Numbered from the stretch's first letter, positions 36,000 to 46,106 are shown. The stretch: DNA of 64,000 nt from Blautia sp. (GCA_017515325.1 JAFWGA010000057.1:95491-159490); one strand, 5' to 3'. Translations and numbers: made by a program. The notes: generated by a model not told the origin, from the letters alone.

Positions 36000-37539
36000 T
36001 TCTGTTTATTTTCTTTTTTTCTTTTTCACATTTGCCCTGTTCTATTTTGTCCTGCCGGGTTCTCTCATAAAAAGAATCGTGATTCTGACGGGAAACCTTT
36101 CTTTTTATTTACTGGCTGCAGGATTCAGACCATTGGTGTTCATCACCGGCAGCTATTTTCTTACCTGCTTTGTCGCCCATCGGATCCGATCCGTCTACAG
36201 GCTCTGGGAACAGGAAAGCCAAAGCCTTTCATCCAAGGAAAAACGTCTGGGTTTTTCCCAGTGCAAAAAAAAGGTTTTTCCCCTCCTCCTTGTCGGCATT
36301 ATTCTGATCCTGGGCTCACTTATTTTGACCAAGGCCGTAAGACTGGCAGGAGGCAGTGCAGTAAAGCTGATTGTTCCCCTCGGTCTTTCCTACTATACCC
36401 TGTCCTGTACCGGATATTTGCTGGATATATACTGGGGAAAAATAAAGACTGATCCGGATCCCTTTGGCCTGCTGATCTGTATCACCTACTTCCCCATCAT
36501 CGTTCAGGGACCGATCAGCCGATACGAAAAGCTTCTGAAGCAATTCGAAAACCCACCTGGTTTTGACTATAGCCGTGTCTGCTTTGGCCTACAGCGTATG
36601 CTCTGGGGACTCATTAAAAAGAGCGTGATCTCAGACAGAATAAGCCTGTATACCACATCCGTCTTTTCCCATCTCAGTGAGAACGCAGGCCTGGAAATAC
36701 TCCTCGCTGTGCTGGGAAATGTTGCCCAGCTCTACACGGATTTTTCAGGTTGCATGGATATTGTCATCGGGGCATCCCAAGTGATCGGCATCTCGCTTGA
36801 TGAAAATTTCAGGGAACCTTTTTTGGCTCTGAGTTCCCAGGAATTCTGGAGACGCTGGCATATTACACTGGGACAATGGTTCCGCGATTATGTCTATATG
36901 CCCATTGCCATGCACCCTGGTCATATGAAGAGAGTGGCTGCTGTCAGGAAAAAGTTTGGCAGCAGAGCCGGGCAGGCTGCCGCAAGCGCTGTTCCCATTC
37001 TTACCGTATGGATCCTGACGGGTTTATGGCACGGAACGGGTTGGGGATATCTGGCCTGGGGAATCTATTGGGGTCTTTTGATCCTCCTGGAAACGGTTTT
37101 TCCGGAAAGCTTTCTCCGTTTTTTTAAAAGAATCGGGTTCGATACTGATTCCAAAGGCTTTCACTGGCTTCTCAGACTCAGGACTCTGATCTGTTTTTCT
37201 ATCGGCAGAATGCTTACCGCACTGGGTTCTCCCTGGGGGCTTTTCCGCATTCTTGGCAGACTCTTTCATCAGGCCAGACTGAATGTTCTTTTTAACGGCA
37301 GCCTTTTTTCCCATGGTCTTGACGGCAAGGATTTCCTTCTTGTTTTGGCAGGACTTTTTCTGGTTTTTTTTACCGATCTCTTTCATGACATAAAGCATAC
37401 CGATCTCAGAACTGCCCTGGCCCGGAAGCCTCTTCCGATTCGATGGGTCATTTACTTTGGAGGGATTATCTTACTGATTCTGACCGGGATTTACGGATCC
37501 AACTATGATCCAGGCAGTTTTATTTACGGTGGTTTCTAA
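35989..37539 (+). CDS. MBOAT family membrane O-acyltransferase (DltB/AlgI-like)
   Basis: A 516-residue polytopic membrane protein. MBOAT landmarks are clear: YFPIIVQGPISRYEKL, LYTDFSGCMDI, FWRRWHITLGQWFRDYVYMPI and the conserved histidine in LTGLWHGTGWGYLAWG. Such proteins carry activated acyl groups across the membrane for O-acylation of alginate, peptidoglycan or teichoic acids. The start is uncertain: ATG at 35989 (used) overlaps the SGNH gene by 11 bases, and ATG at 35962 overlaps by 38; neither has a strong ribosome binding site. Confidence 0.93.
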   Translation: MTYNSVYFLFFFFTFALFYFVLPGSLIKRIVILTGNLSFYLLAAGFRPLVFITGSYFLTCFVAHRIRSVYRLWEQESQSLSSKEKRLGFSQCKKKVFPLLLVGIILILGSLILTKAVRLAGGSAVKLIVPLGLSYYTLSCTGYLLDIYWGKIKTDPDPFGLLICITYFPIIVQGPISRYEKLLKQFENPPGFDYSRVCFGLQRMLWGLIKKSVISDRISLYTTSVFSHLSENAGLEILLAVLGNVAQLYTDFSGCMDIVIGASQVIGISLDENFREPFLALSSQEFWRRWHITLGQWFRDYVYMPIAMHPGHMKRVAAVRKKFGSRAGQAAASAVPILTVWILTGLWHGTGWGYLAWGIYWGLLILLETVFPESFLRFFKRIGFDTDSKGFHWLLRLRTLICFSIGRMLTALGSPWGLFRILGRLFHQARLNVLFNGSLFSHGLDGKDFLLVLAGLFLVFFTDLFHDIKHTDLRTALARKPLPIRWVIYFGGIILLILTGIYGSNYDPGSFIYGGF

Positions 37540-37671
37540 GAACCGGAATTGCCGTCCCCTATGGTTCCCCCCATATACGCCGACCCGCCATACCCGACAG
37601 GGTTTTCCGCAGTGCCAGCCGGTAACACACGAAGGCGCCTGGATTATCAATGATAAAAGGATCTTACCCAT

Positions 37672-40350
37672 ATGAAACACATTAACCCCTTCAAAAGCCG
37701 TGATCTCTCCCGGAGGTTTTCTCCTGTCCTTTGGTCTTTTGCCGCAGCAGTGATAACAGCATTTCTCTTTGCCCTTGTCATGTATCGGCTCGGTCTGTCT
37801 CCTTTTGGGGACAGGAGCCTTGCCACTGCCGATGCCGACATCCAGTACCTGGATCTGTTTTCTTATCTTAAGGATGTCCTGGAGGGAAAAAACAAGATAA
37901 CCTATACCATGGGAAAATCCCTCGGTGGATCAGCCATAGCTGTCTTTTCCTACTATCTTTCCTCTCCCGTTTCCCTGCTGGTCTTCTTTTTTGATAAGTC
38001 GGATTTTGCCGCCCTGTTCAATATCATGGTAATGGTTAAGCTTTCGCTTTCTGCCCTTACCTTCGGACTGTTTATCTTTCACCGCTTGGGAAGAGCTGTC
38101 AGGGAAAATCCGGCCGGCAGATATCTGCTTCTCCTTCTGTGTATCAGCTATGGCTTCTCCTATTATCATCTGATGCAGTCCAGCAATATCATGTGGCTAG
38201 ATGGGGCTGTTTTTCTTCCCCTGATCCTGCTCTGCATAAATCGGCTCTGCCAGGGGAAAGGCTCCCTTGGCTTATCCCTTGTCATCGGAGCCGGTATCCT
38301 TAGTAATTGGTACAGTGCCGGTATGAACTGCCTGTTCAGCTTTTTCTGGCTGCTTTTCGAAATACTGCTGCGTTTTTCCGGTAAGCTTTTCCGCAAAAAG
38401 CATGAATTATGCCGGATCTTATGCCAGTATTTCCTGCATATGCTGCTTGGGGTGGGACTGAGTGCCGTTCTCTTTCTGCCCACCATAGCTGCCTTCCAGG
38501 GCAATGAAGAGGGTTCCCTGCAGTGGAACCTCTTTTCGGATCCCGGTTTTTGCGGCAACCCACTTACCGCAGCAGCCAATTACTGTTACGGCCTTGTCAG
38601 CAGCTATGGAAGCCCTGTCCTCTATGCCGGTATGCTTCCTCTCATCGCCTGCATCTGTTTTTTCCTTTCACGGCACCAGAGCAGAAGAAAAAAAGGAATC
38701 TATGGCGGCTTACTGGCCTTTTCGGTGATTCTGATGCTGTACTGGAAGCCTTTATGCCTCGCGTTCTCTCTTTTTAAGCCGGTCTATAGCTATTGGTACC
38801 GTTATTCCTACATGAGCATCCTGGTCATCCTTGTCATCGGGGCGGATTTCCTGGTACATTCCAGGCAGGAGCCTGCATGGCTTCCCATTCTCGCAAGCCT
38901 GCTTTTCGGACTTGCCCTTCTTTCCCTGCATCATCTGCTGAAACCGGCGACAAGAAGAGTTCCCGGCAGCAGCCTTGGCCTGTCTTTGACGGTTCTTTTG
39001 GGTATGGGGCTACTGCTTTGTTTTTTCCTGCTTTCTTCCCGGACTCCCCACGCCCCAAAGACAAAAATCATCCTTTTGTTTGCTCTGTGTATCGCTTCCT
39101 GTGGGGATCTTAACCACCAATGTTTTCTCATGCTGAACGTACTGAATCATGAGAACGCACAGTCCCTTAAAGCTTATACGACGGATACCAATGCTTTGCT
39201 GACTGCCCTGAAGGAATATCGTGCCGCCGACACAACCATGAGAATTTCCCAGACCTCCACCCGCATCATGAAAAAAAACCGTCTGACGGCAAATTATAAT
39301 GAGGCACTTGCCTATGGATACTGGTCTCTCAGTGGATATACCTCTTGTCCTGATGATGCCCAACGCCTCTTCCTTGACAAAATCGGTTACAGAAGCAACG
39401 GCACAACCTTTAATATCGTTAACACCTCACTTGCTGCCTGCGATTCTCTGATGGGAGTAAAGTATGTTCTGTCTGATTATCCACTGGAAGGCTATATCAG
39501 GATGGATAAGCTTTCTACCGGTGGCAGCAGATCAATCTATCAGAACCCTTATGCTCTGCCCATGGCCTTTGTCGTCCCGGCTTCCCACCAGACAGCCGTC
39601 AGGGAATCAGATTTTAATACGGCTTCCCCCTTTGGCTATGTCAACTATCTCTACAGCTGTCTTCTTGGAAAAAAAACGCTGCTTTATCAGCCATTGTCCG
39701 GAAAAATCGTGCAGAAAGGGAGCATTGTCCAGGAAGAAAATCATCCGATGGCCTTGAAAGTAAAGCTGCCGGAGGGAAATTTCATCAGCTATGGTCTTTT
39801 GCCCTGGTCCAGTCAGATGAACGCCATCCTCGAGGTGGATCATCTGTATCGGATCGGTTACGGCGGATGGCTCTCCTCCTCGGTTTTTCCTATCCCTGCC
39901 AGCAAAGTCCCCGGTCATGAAGCTCTGCTTACGGTAAATTCCACCACTCCCTATTCCTTTGAATATGACAACTTTGAGTTTAGTGCTCTTGACCTGAATC
40001 AACTGAAAGAGATCAGCTCCTTTTTCACCCGCAGGCAGCCGGATCTGCTTGACTGGAAAAACGGAGAGGTTTTTGTGGAGGTATCCGATGCCAGGGAAGG
40101 AGACTCCCTCTTTGTCTCCCTTCCCTACGACAAAGGTTGGACGATCAGCTGCAATGGAGAGACTATCGAAGCCAAACAGCTGGGTATCTTTTATCTTCTT
40201 CCCCTACAGAAAGGGGAAAACCGCGTACAGTTGGTATATCACCTTCCCTGGCTGAAGCAGGGGGCTCTTGTTTCTTTTCTTTCTCTTACCATTTTGCTGA
40301 TCCTTCTATGGAACAAACACAGCCAGTCTCATTCAGACTTTGGGTCCTGA
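37672..40350 (+). CDS. YfhO family polytopic membrane protein
   Basis: An 892-residue protein with a dozen or more transmembrane helices in the first 520 residues and a large C-terminal outer domain, closed by a last helix. The YfhO region is recognisable by DADIQYLDLFSYLKDVLEGK and SLGGSAIAVFSYYLSSPVSLL, followed by the QSSNIMWLDGAVFLPLILL segment. YfhO is a GT-C-like fold; the Bacillus homologue is needed for glycosylation of lipoteichoic acid. A similar role on the local polymer is inferred. AAAGGA precedes the ATG. Confidence 0.88.
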   Translation: MKHINPFKSRDLSRRFSPVLWSFAAAVITAFLFALVMYRLGLSPFGDRSLATADADIQYLDLFSYLKDVLEGKNKITYTMGKSLGGSAIAVFSYYLSSPVSLLVFFFDKSDFAALFNIMVMVKLSLSALTFGLFIFHRLGRAVRENPAGRYLLLLLCISYGFSYYHLMQSSNIMWLDGAVFLPLILLCINRLCQGKGSLGLSLVIGAGILSNWYSAGMNCLFSFFWLLFEILLRFSGKLFRKKHELCRILCQYFLHMLLGVGLSAVLFLPTIAAFQGNEEGSLQWNLFSDPGFCGNPLTAAANYCYGLVSSYGSPVLYAGMLPLIACICFFLSRHQSRRKKGIYGGLLAFSVILMLYWKPLCLAFSLFKPVYSYWYRYSYMSILVILVIGADFLVHSRQEPAWLPILASLLFGLALLSLHHLLKPATRRVPGSSLGLSLTVLLGMGLLLCFFLLSSRTPHAPKTKIILLFALCIASCGDLNHQCFLMLNVLNHENAQSLKAYTTDTNALLTALKEYRAADTTMRISQTSTRIMKKNRLTANYNEALAYGYWSLSGYTSCPDDAQRLFLDKIGYRSNGTTFNIVNTSLAACDSLMGVKYVLSDYPLEGYIRMDKLSTGGSRSIYQNPYALPMAFVVPASHQTAVRESDFNTASPFGYVNYLYSCLLGKKTLLYQPLSGKIVQKGSIVQEENHPMALKVKLPEGNFISYGLLPWSSQMNAILEVDHLYRIGYGGWLSSSVFPIPASKVPGHEALLTVNSTTPYSFEYDNFEFSALDLNQLKEISSFFTRRQPDLLDWKNGEVFVEVSDAREGDSLFVSLPYDKGWTISCNGETIEAKQLGIFYLLPLQKGENRVQLVYHLPWLKQGALVSFLSLTILLILLWNKHSQSHSDFGS

Positions 40351-40365
40351 TCAAAGGAGATATTT

Positions 40366-40827
40366 ATGGAAATAGAACGCAAATTTCTCATCTCAAAAGA
40401 TTGTCTGCCCGCAGATTACACCTCCTATCCCTGCCATCGGATCGAACAGGGGTATCTATGCACCAACCCTGTTGTGAGGGTCCGCCGTTCAGACGACGAC
40501 TATTATCTTACCTACAAAGCCTCCGGCCTGTTAGCCAGAGAAGAGTATAACCTTCCCCTGACAGCAGAGGCCTATGCCCACCTCAGCCAAAAGACAGACG
40601 GAATCCTGATCATCAAGGACCGTTATGTCATTCCCTATGAGAATGGTCTTTTTATCGAGCTGGACGTTTTTCACGATACCTATGAAGGACTTTTTCTGGC
40701 AGAGGTTGAGTTTCGCACGGAAGAGGAGGCACTTGCCTTCACCCCACCCTCCTGGTTCGGCGAGGACGTTACTTACTCCAGCCTTTACCAGAACAGCCGC
40801 TTAAGCAATGGTAAAGTCTCCATTTGA
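40366..40827 (+). CDS. CYTH-domain protein (triphosphate tunnel metalloenzyme)
   Basis: A 153-residue protein with the CYTH signature EIERKFLI at the N-terminus, the RVRRSDDDYYLTYKA strand pair and FIELDVFHDTYEGLFLAEVEF, all lining the triphosphate tunnel. Bacterial relatives hydrolyse inorganic tripolyphosphate or similar substrates; real substrate unknown. AAAGGAG precedes the ATG. It follows the YfhO gene by 15 bases and ends just before a strong terminator, so it closes the first transcription unit of this block. Confidence 0.92.
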   Translation: MEIERKFLISKDCLPADYTSYPCHRIEQGYLCTNPVVRVRRSDDDYYLTYKASGLLAREEYNLPLTAEAYAHLSQKTDGILIIKDRYVIPYENGLFIELDVFHDTYEGLFLAEVEFRTEEEALAFTPPSWFGEDVTYSSLYQNSRLSNGKVSI

Positions 40828-40834
40828 CAACCCT

Positions 40835-40870
40835 GACAAAAAAGAAGTCCTTAGGGACTTCTTTTTTGTC
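40835..40870. terminator. Strong bidirectional-type terminator
   Basis: A 16-bp perfect stem (40835-40850 with 40855-40870) closes on a TTAG loop. The right arm carries six T residues, and the left arm six A residues. It ends the DJ-1 to CYTH unit. Confidence 0.88.
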
Positions 40871-40898
40871 GTTTCTCCCTTGCTTTGCCGAATCCTGG

Positions 40899-40927
40899 TT
40901 GAATCAAAGAAAGCCTTCTGTTATAAT
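40899..40927 (+). promoter_or_regulatory. Predicted promoter of malQ
   Basis: TTGAAT (40899-40904) and a consensus TATAAT (40922-40927) are 17 bases apart. Transcription would start near 40934, inside the tandem repeat that follows. Confidence 0.75.
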
Positions 40928-40931
40928 AACG

Positions 40932-40971
40932 GACATGATTTTATAGTAAACGACATGGTTTTGCCGTAAAT
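40932..40971 (+). repeat. Tandem 20-bp direct repeat in the malQ leader
   Basis: GACATGATTTTATAGTAAAC and GACATGGTTTTGCCGTAAAT follow head to tail, matching at 15 of 20 positions. They cover the predicted start of transcription, a likely place for a regulator site. The 37 bases left to the malQ start carry GGAGG. Confidence 0.6.
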
Positions 40972-41008
40972 TCGTGCGCATTCGATAATATAACGATGGA
41001 GGTCCGCT

Positions 41009-42514
41009 ATGGATAAAAAAAGACAGAGTGGTATCCTGCTGCCCATCAGCAGTCTGCCCTCCAAATACGGAATCGGCTGCTTCTCCAAAGAAGCCTACGC
41101 TTTCGTCGACGCCCTGAAAGAAGCCGGTCAGGCCTTCTGGCAGATTCTTCCCCTCGGTCCCACAAGCTATGGAGATTCCCCTTATCAGTCCTTCTCCACC
41201 TTTGCCGGTAATCCATACTTCATCAGCCTGGAGGATCTGATCGAAGAGGGAGTTCTTACCAAAGAGGATTGCAGCAGGGTCAATCTTGGAACAAATCCTG
41301 CCTATGTAGACTATGGAAAATTATTTGAAGGCCGCTATGAGCTTCTAAAGAAGGCTTTCGCCAATACGGATCTGTCCGAAGATGAAGAGTATACGCGTTT
41401 TGTGGAGGAGGAAGCCTTTTGGCTGGACGATTACGCCCTGTATATGGCCATCAAAACAGAACGCTTTGACAACAAATCCTGGATCGAATGGGCAGAAGAT
41501 ATCCGCCGTCGCTGGGATTACTCCCTGGATTACTACAAGGGAGAGCTGAAGGAGGAGATCGGGTTCTGGAAATACCTCCAATACAAATTCCTCCAGCAAT
41601 GGAAAAAACTCAAGGCTTATGCCAATGAAAAAGGCATCCACATCATCGGCGATATCCCCATCTATGTCGCTATGGACAGTGCCGACACCTGGGCCAGCCC
41701 CTGGCTGTTCAAGCTTCAGGATTCCGGCGAGCCTACCCTGGTGGCCGGATGCCCGCCGGATGGTTTTTCCGCTACCGGTCAGCTCTGGGGCAATCCCATC
41801 TACAACTGGGAGGTTCACAAAAAGAGCGGCTATGACTGGTGGGTCAAACGGGTAGAACATTGCTTTACCCTCTACGATGTCCTGAGAATCGACCACTTCC
41901 GCGGCTTTGACGAATTCTATGAAATTCCCTATGGGGATGAAAGCGCGGTAAACGGCTGGTGGACAAAGGGACCCGGCATTGACCTTTTCCGCGTACTGAA
42001 GGAAAGGCTGGGAGAGAAAGCCATTATCGCTGAGGATCTTGGCTACATGACGGACTCCGTCAAAGAACTGGTAAAGGAGAGTGGCTATCCCAACATGAAG
42101 GTTCTCGAATTCGCCTTCGATGAGAGGGATACCGGAAACGCCAACGATTATCTCCCCCATAACTATGACCGTAACTGTGTCGTCTATACCGGTACGCATG
42201 ATAACGAAACCCTGGCAGGCTGGCTCAAGAGTATCACCCCCGCGGAGAAAAGAAAGCTTTTGGCCTATTTCCAGCTTCCTTCCTATGCCACCGACGAACG
42301 GATCTGTAAGGAGCTGATCCGTGCGGCAGTCAGCTCCGTTGCCTGGCTTGCCATAATCCCGATACAGGATTACCTCGGCCTGGACAATAAAGCCCGTATG
42401 AATCATCCCTCCACCCTCGGCGGAAACTGGGAATGGCGTCTGTTGCCAGGGCAGTTCTCCAAAAAAGTGCGCACAGAGATAAAAAATCTGTCCCAACTCT
42501 ATGGCAGGCTGTAA
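41009..42514 (+). CDS. malQ: 4-alpha-glucanotransferase
   Basis: A 501-residue GH77 enzyme that transfers alpha-1,4-glucan segments. Motifs include GILLPISSLPSKYGIGCFS, GDIPIYVAMDSADTWA, LRIDHFRGFDEFYEIP (nucleophile Asp) and IIAEDLGYMTD (acid-base Glu). Length is normal. GGAGG precedes the ATG. It has its own promoter and lies inside a surface-polymer block, to which it may be unrelated or supply glucan. The next gene begins 49 bases later. Confidence 0.96.
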   Translation: MDKKRQSGILLPISSLPSKYGIGCFSKEAYAFVDALKEAGQAFWQILPLGPTSYGDSPYQSFSTFAGNPYFISLEDLIEEGVLTKEDCSRVNLGTNPAYVDYGKLFEGRYELLKKAFANTDLSEDEEYTRFVEEEAFWLDDYALYMAIKTERFDNKSWIEWAEDIRRRWDYSLDYYKGELKEEIGFWKYLQYKFLQQWKKLKAYANEKGIHIIGDIPIYVAMDSADTWASPWLFKLQDSGEPTLVAGCPPDGFSATGQLWGNPIYNWEVHKKSGYDWWVKRVEHCFTLYDVLRIDHFRGFDEFYEIPYGDESAVNGWWTKGPGIDLFRVLKERLGEKAIIAEDLGYMTDSVKELVKESGYPNMKVLEFAFDERDTGNANDYLPHNYDRNCVVYTGTHDNETLAGWLKSITPAEKRKLLAYFQLPSYATDERICKELIRAAVSSVAWLAIIPIQDYLGLDNKARMNHPSTLGGNWEWRLLPGQFSKKVRTEIKNLSQLYGRL

Positions 42515-42563
42515 CATCCGATTTCCCTCCCCTTTTCAGACGATAGAAAGGAGGCCATCGACT

Positions 42564-45500
42564 TTGAAAAAGACCGCAGACCAGGATTCGGCTCCTCAGA
42601 TCAGTGTGATCATGCCGGTTTACAATACAGAAGAATTCATGGAGGAAAGCCTCGCTTCCCTGCTTGCCCAGACCTTCCAGGACTATGAGCTGATCATGGT
42701 GGACGATGAATCCACCGATGCCAGCGGTAAGATAGCCGATCTGTATGCCGGACGATATGAGAATTTTTCCGCTTATCACGTCCCCAACGGAGGACCGGGC
42801 CGGGCCCGTAATTTCGGCATATCCAAAGCCAGGGGGAAATATCTGGCTTTCATGGATTCTGACGATCTCCTCTTGCCCGGCACCTACGAGACCATGTACC
42901 GGTTGGCTGAGCATGACGGCAGTGATCTGACCATTTGTAATGCCAGAAGATGCAATTCCACCAAAAGATGGAATGCCTCTTTGTATGTAACGGTTTTTCA
43001 GGATGCAGCTTCCATTTCCCACATCAGGAAGAATTACCACTTCCTCTACGATACGACCTCCTGGAACAAGCTGATCCGCAGAGACTACTGGGAACGTCAC
43101 GGCTTTCTCTATCCGGAAAAAATATATTATCAGGATATTCCCGTCATGGTTCCCGTCCATTATCACGCCAATCAGGTTAGCGTAGTGCGAAGCTATGGCT
43201 ATCTCTGGCGGGAAAGAGATTTCACTTCCCGTTCGATTACCCAGCATAAGCGCACCCTGCGCAACCTGCAGGACCGCTTTACCAGCATGGGTTTACTGGA
43301 TCGTTTTTTCGAAGAGGAGGTAACCGAACCGGAGCTGTTCTTCGAAAAAAACCGAAAGTACCTCACGGTCGATCTGATGATCTTCGTGGACAGCCTGACG
43401 ACACTTCCGGAGGAGGAAGCCTACCAGATGCTCGACCTCATCCGCGGGCATCTTGAGGAGGCAGGCTACGGTGAGGATCTGTATGCTTCCATCCCCGTTA
43501 TAGACCAGGTCAAATACCAGTGTGTGAGCAGAAGAGACCTTGCCGGCCTGAAAAACGCGGTGAAACTGCAGCAGGAATCCTACTCCCGGCTTCCTGTCAC
43601 AGAAGAGGACGGCCGCTTTTATATCGATATCGTCAGTGGGGAAACCCGGCTTCCCCATCAGGATATCACCAGGGAGTTAACCTCCCTTCTTCCCCAGACG
43701 GGAATAAAGGAAATCCTATGTACAGAAGAGAAAATTGAAATCCATGGCTTCTGCCTGATCCCCAGAGTGAATATATCGTCCCCGGAAGAACAAGAGGTGA
43801 ATGCCTGTCTTTGCAATGAGTTCACCGGAAACCGTCTCGGCCTGGTGGTGAAAGCCATTCAAGATCCTGAGCTTACCAAAGAAAAGGGAACTGTCATCGA
43901 TCCTGTTTCCGGGAAATCCTGCAGCTATTGCTATGACGGCTGCTCCTTCTGCATCCTGATCCATCCTGGCGAACTGGCCGCGGAAAGCCTGAAGGGCTCC
44001 AATCTGATCGAGCTGGAAGTCACCAACCGCACTGCCAGGAAAAGAGTCATCCTACGCGGGATCCCGGATGCTCTGAAAAATCAGAAAAAGGGATTCGCTC
44101 TGCTGACGCAAAATCTTCAGGCAAGGCTCGATTTCCTGGAGGGAGACCTCTTTTCCCTTCACATCGAAGAGGTCAGGAATACCTTGAAGGATTGTCAGCA
44201 AAGAACCTCCCCCTTTGAAGCTCTTTGTCTGAGTCTTGACGCTCCCGCCCAGAAAATGACAGCCCGCCCTGAGCAGAGGGGGCTCACGGACATTACCCTT
44301 GACAGGGTCAATGATACTTCTTTCAGCCTCCCCTTACAGGAAATCTCTCCAGGGACAGAATACCTGCTCTATGTCTGTGACGGGGAAAATGAATCCCCTC
44401 TGTTTGGCCGAAGGAAAGAGCTTCTTTTTTTCTCCGGCTCAGGCAAAACCTGGATCGTCCGTTCCAATGCGGACCAAATGGTAAGAATCGCCCTGCAAGA
44501 CCAAATCACCCTTGTTTCCGACAGGATTCAAAGCTTCGGCACTTTGAAGGCTCAGTTCAAAATCCATACCCTTACTCCAGGCCTTCCCACCGCCCCTGTT
44601 TCCTGCCAGCTTTGCGTCTTTGACCCCCGGACATGGAAGGATCTTGTTCTGGCCAGGTGTGCACCGGATCCTGAGGGGGGGAATGAATGCATCCGGTCTG
44701 CCTTCCAGCTTGATTTTGAGGACAAGGATATCCTCTCCAATCTGTATGAAAGCTATCGGGAGCTTTATGTCCGATATCTGGGACCGGATGGGGAACTGAT
44801 TTCCCGCCAGCCTCTTTACAGTAAAGATTATTTTTCCTCTCTTGTCGAATTTCCGACCCTGCAGCTGCGCCTCTATCGTCATGGGGCAGGCTTTATGCGG
44901 CTTTATATCAGAAAGCTTTGGGCAAGCGCGGAAAATACCAGGGAAAAAAGAGAATTCCTGTATCGTCAGAATTACCCCAAATACCAGGAACTGCCTCTGG
45001 ATGAAAGGCTGATCCTTTTCGAGTCCTCAAAGGGCAGCTCCTGCAGCGGAAATCCCCTTGCTCTATATCAGTACATTGACAGCCATCTTCCCGATTTTCA
45101 GTGTGTCTGGTCTCTGACAGATCCCAGAAGTCCCATTCCGGGAAAGGGAAGGCGGATCCGCAGAGCTTCCCAAGGCTATTATAAAATACTTGCCACTGCA
45201 AAGTACATTTTTACGGACTCTGAAGTCCTTGAAGGATTCAGCAAAAGAACCGGTCAGATTCTGGTACAGACCTTACATGGCATGCCCGTGAGAAAGCTGG
45301 GTCTGGATCTCTTGCGCTACAACCCGGATGCCAGCGGGGACGACTTTCTTTCCCTGCAGAAGCAGTATCGGGACTGGGATTATCTGATCGTTCAAAGCCG
45401 ATTTATGGCTCATCAGGCTTCCTCCTGCTTCGGAAGGGATATCCCCATGCTTAAGTGGGGAGAACCCCGGACAGATTTCTATTTTGGAGACAAGGTCGGC

Positions 45501-46094
45501 CAAAAGGAGGCTCTGCGGCAGAAATTTGGCTTTCCAAATGGAAAAAAGATTCTGATTTATGTTCCTGCTACCCGGATCAAAGGAAAATGGAATTCCGATC
45601 TGGATCTTTGTCTTTTGAAACAGATGCTGGGAAAGGAATACATAATTCTCTTATGCCCTGAAGACGGTGGCGGCAGACCTTCCCTTGAGCCTTATCTGGA
45701 GGGCTTTGCCTATGATTTCTCCCAGTACCAATGCCGGGAGGAGCTCTTCCTTCTATCCGACATCCTGATCACGGACTATTCCGCCTCTGTTTTTGACTTC
45801 TGCCTCATGAATAAGCCTGTCATCTTTTACGGTTTTGATGCCGCTTTCTTCGTTGAGCGTTACGGAGGATTGTATTTTGACCCGGAGAAGCAGCTTCCCG
45901 GCCCCCATACCTACTCGACAAGGGAATTAGCCGAAACCATTTCTTCACTTCCGGCATTCTCCAGGCGGCAGTTTGCTTCCCTGATCAAAGAATTTGCATC
46001 CTACGAAATTTCCGCTTCAAGTGATAAGATAATAAAGAGGATCATAAAAAAAAGAAAAGGTCTTTTCCATAAAGACTTTTTCAAACGGAAATAG
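42564..46094 (+). CDS. Fusion of GT2 glycosyltransferase and CDP-glycerol:poly(glycerophosphate) transferase-like domain
   Basis: A 1176-residue cytoplasmic polymerase-like protein. Residues 12-240 are a GT2 domain (ISVIMPVYNTEEFMEESL, DDESTDASG, MDSDDLLLPGTYE). Residues about 350-780 are unassigned and look beta-rich. Residues about 830-1160 are a TagB/TagF-type glycerophosphotransferase domain (LVQTLHGMPVRKLG, ILITDYSASVFDF, KPVIFYGFD). It may extend a teichoic-acid-like polymer by adding both a sugar and a glycerol or ribitol phosphate. The start is a TTG at 42564, nine bases after AAAGGAGG; an earlier in-frame ATG overlaps malQ. Confidence 0.88.
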   Translation: MKKTADQDSAPQISVIMPVYNTEEFMEESLASLLAQTFQDYELIMVDDESTDASGKIADLYAGRYENFSAYHVPNGGPGRARNFGISKARGKYLAFMDSDDLLLPGTYETMYRLAEHDGSDLTICNARRCNSTKRWNASLYVTVFQDAASISHIRKNYHFLYDTTSWNKLIRRDYWERHGFLYPEKIYYQDIPVMVPVHYHANQVSVVRSYGYLWRERDFTSRSITQHKRTLRNLQDRFTSMGLLDRFFEEEVTEPELFFEKNRKYLTVDLMIFVDSLTTLPEEEAYQMLDLIRGHLEEAGYGEDLYASIPVIDQVKYQCVSRRDLAGLKNAVKLQQESYSRLPVTEEDGRFYIDIVSGETRLPHQDITRELTSLLPQTGIKEILCTEEKIEIHGFCLIPRVNISSPEEQEVNACLCNEFTGNRLGLVVKAIQDPELTKEKGTVIDPVSGKSCSYCYDGCSFCILIHPGELAAESLKGSNLIELEVTNRTARKRVILRGIPDALKNQKKGFALLTQNLQARLDFLEGDLFSLHIEEVRNTLKDCQQRTSPFEALCLSLDAPAQKMTARPEQRGLTDITLDRVNDTSFSLPLQEISPGTEYLLYVCDGENESPLFGRRKELLFFSGSGKTWIVRSNADQMVRIALQDQITLVSDRIQSFGTLKAQFKIHTLTPGLPTAPVSCQLCVFDPRTWKDLVLARCAPDPEGGNECIRSAFQLDFEDKDILSNLYESYRELYVRYLGPDGELISRQPLYSKDYFSSLVEFPTLQLRLYRHGAGFMRLYIRKLWASAENTREKREFLYRQNYPKYQELPLDERLILFESSKGSSCSGNPLALYQYIDSHLPDFQCVWSLTDPRSPIPGKGRRIRRASQGYYKILATAKYIFTDSEVLEGFSKRTGQILVQTLHGMPVRKLGLDLLRYNPDASGDDFLSLQKQYRDWDYLIVQSRFMAHQASSCFGRDIPMLKWGEPRTDFYFGDKVGQKEALRQKFGFPNGKKILIYVPATRIKGKWNSDLDLCLLKQMLGKEYIILLCPEDGGGRPSLEPYLEGFAYDFSQYQCREELFLLSDILITDYSASVFDFCLMNKPVIFYGFDAAFFVERYGGLYFDPEKQLPGPHTYSTRELAETISSLPAFSRRQFASLIKEFASYEISASSDKIIKRIIKKRKGLFHKDFFKRK

Positions 46095-46106
46095 AAAAGG
46101 ATTATC

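Noticed and set aside
40835-40870. Inverted repeat considered as an insertion-sequence end
   Set aside because: No transposase or target duplication is present; the stem with T tract is a normal terminator.
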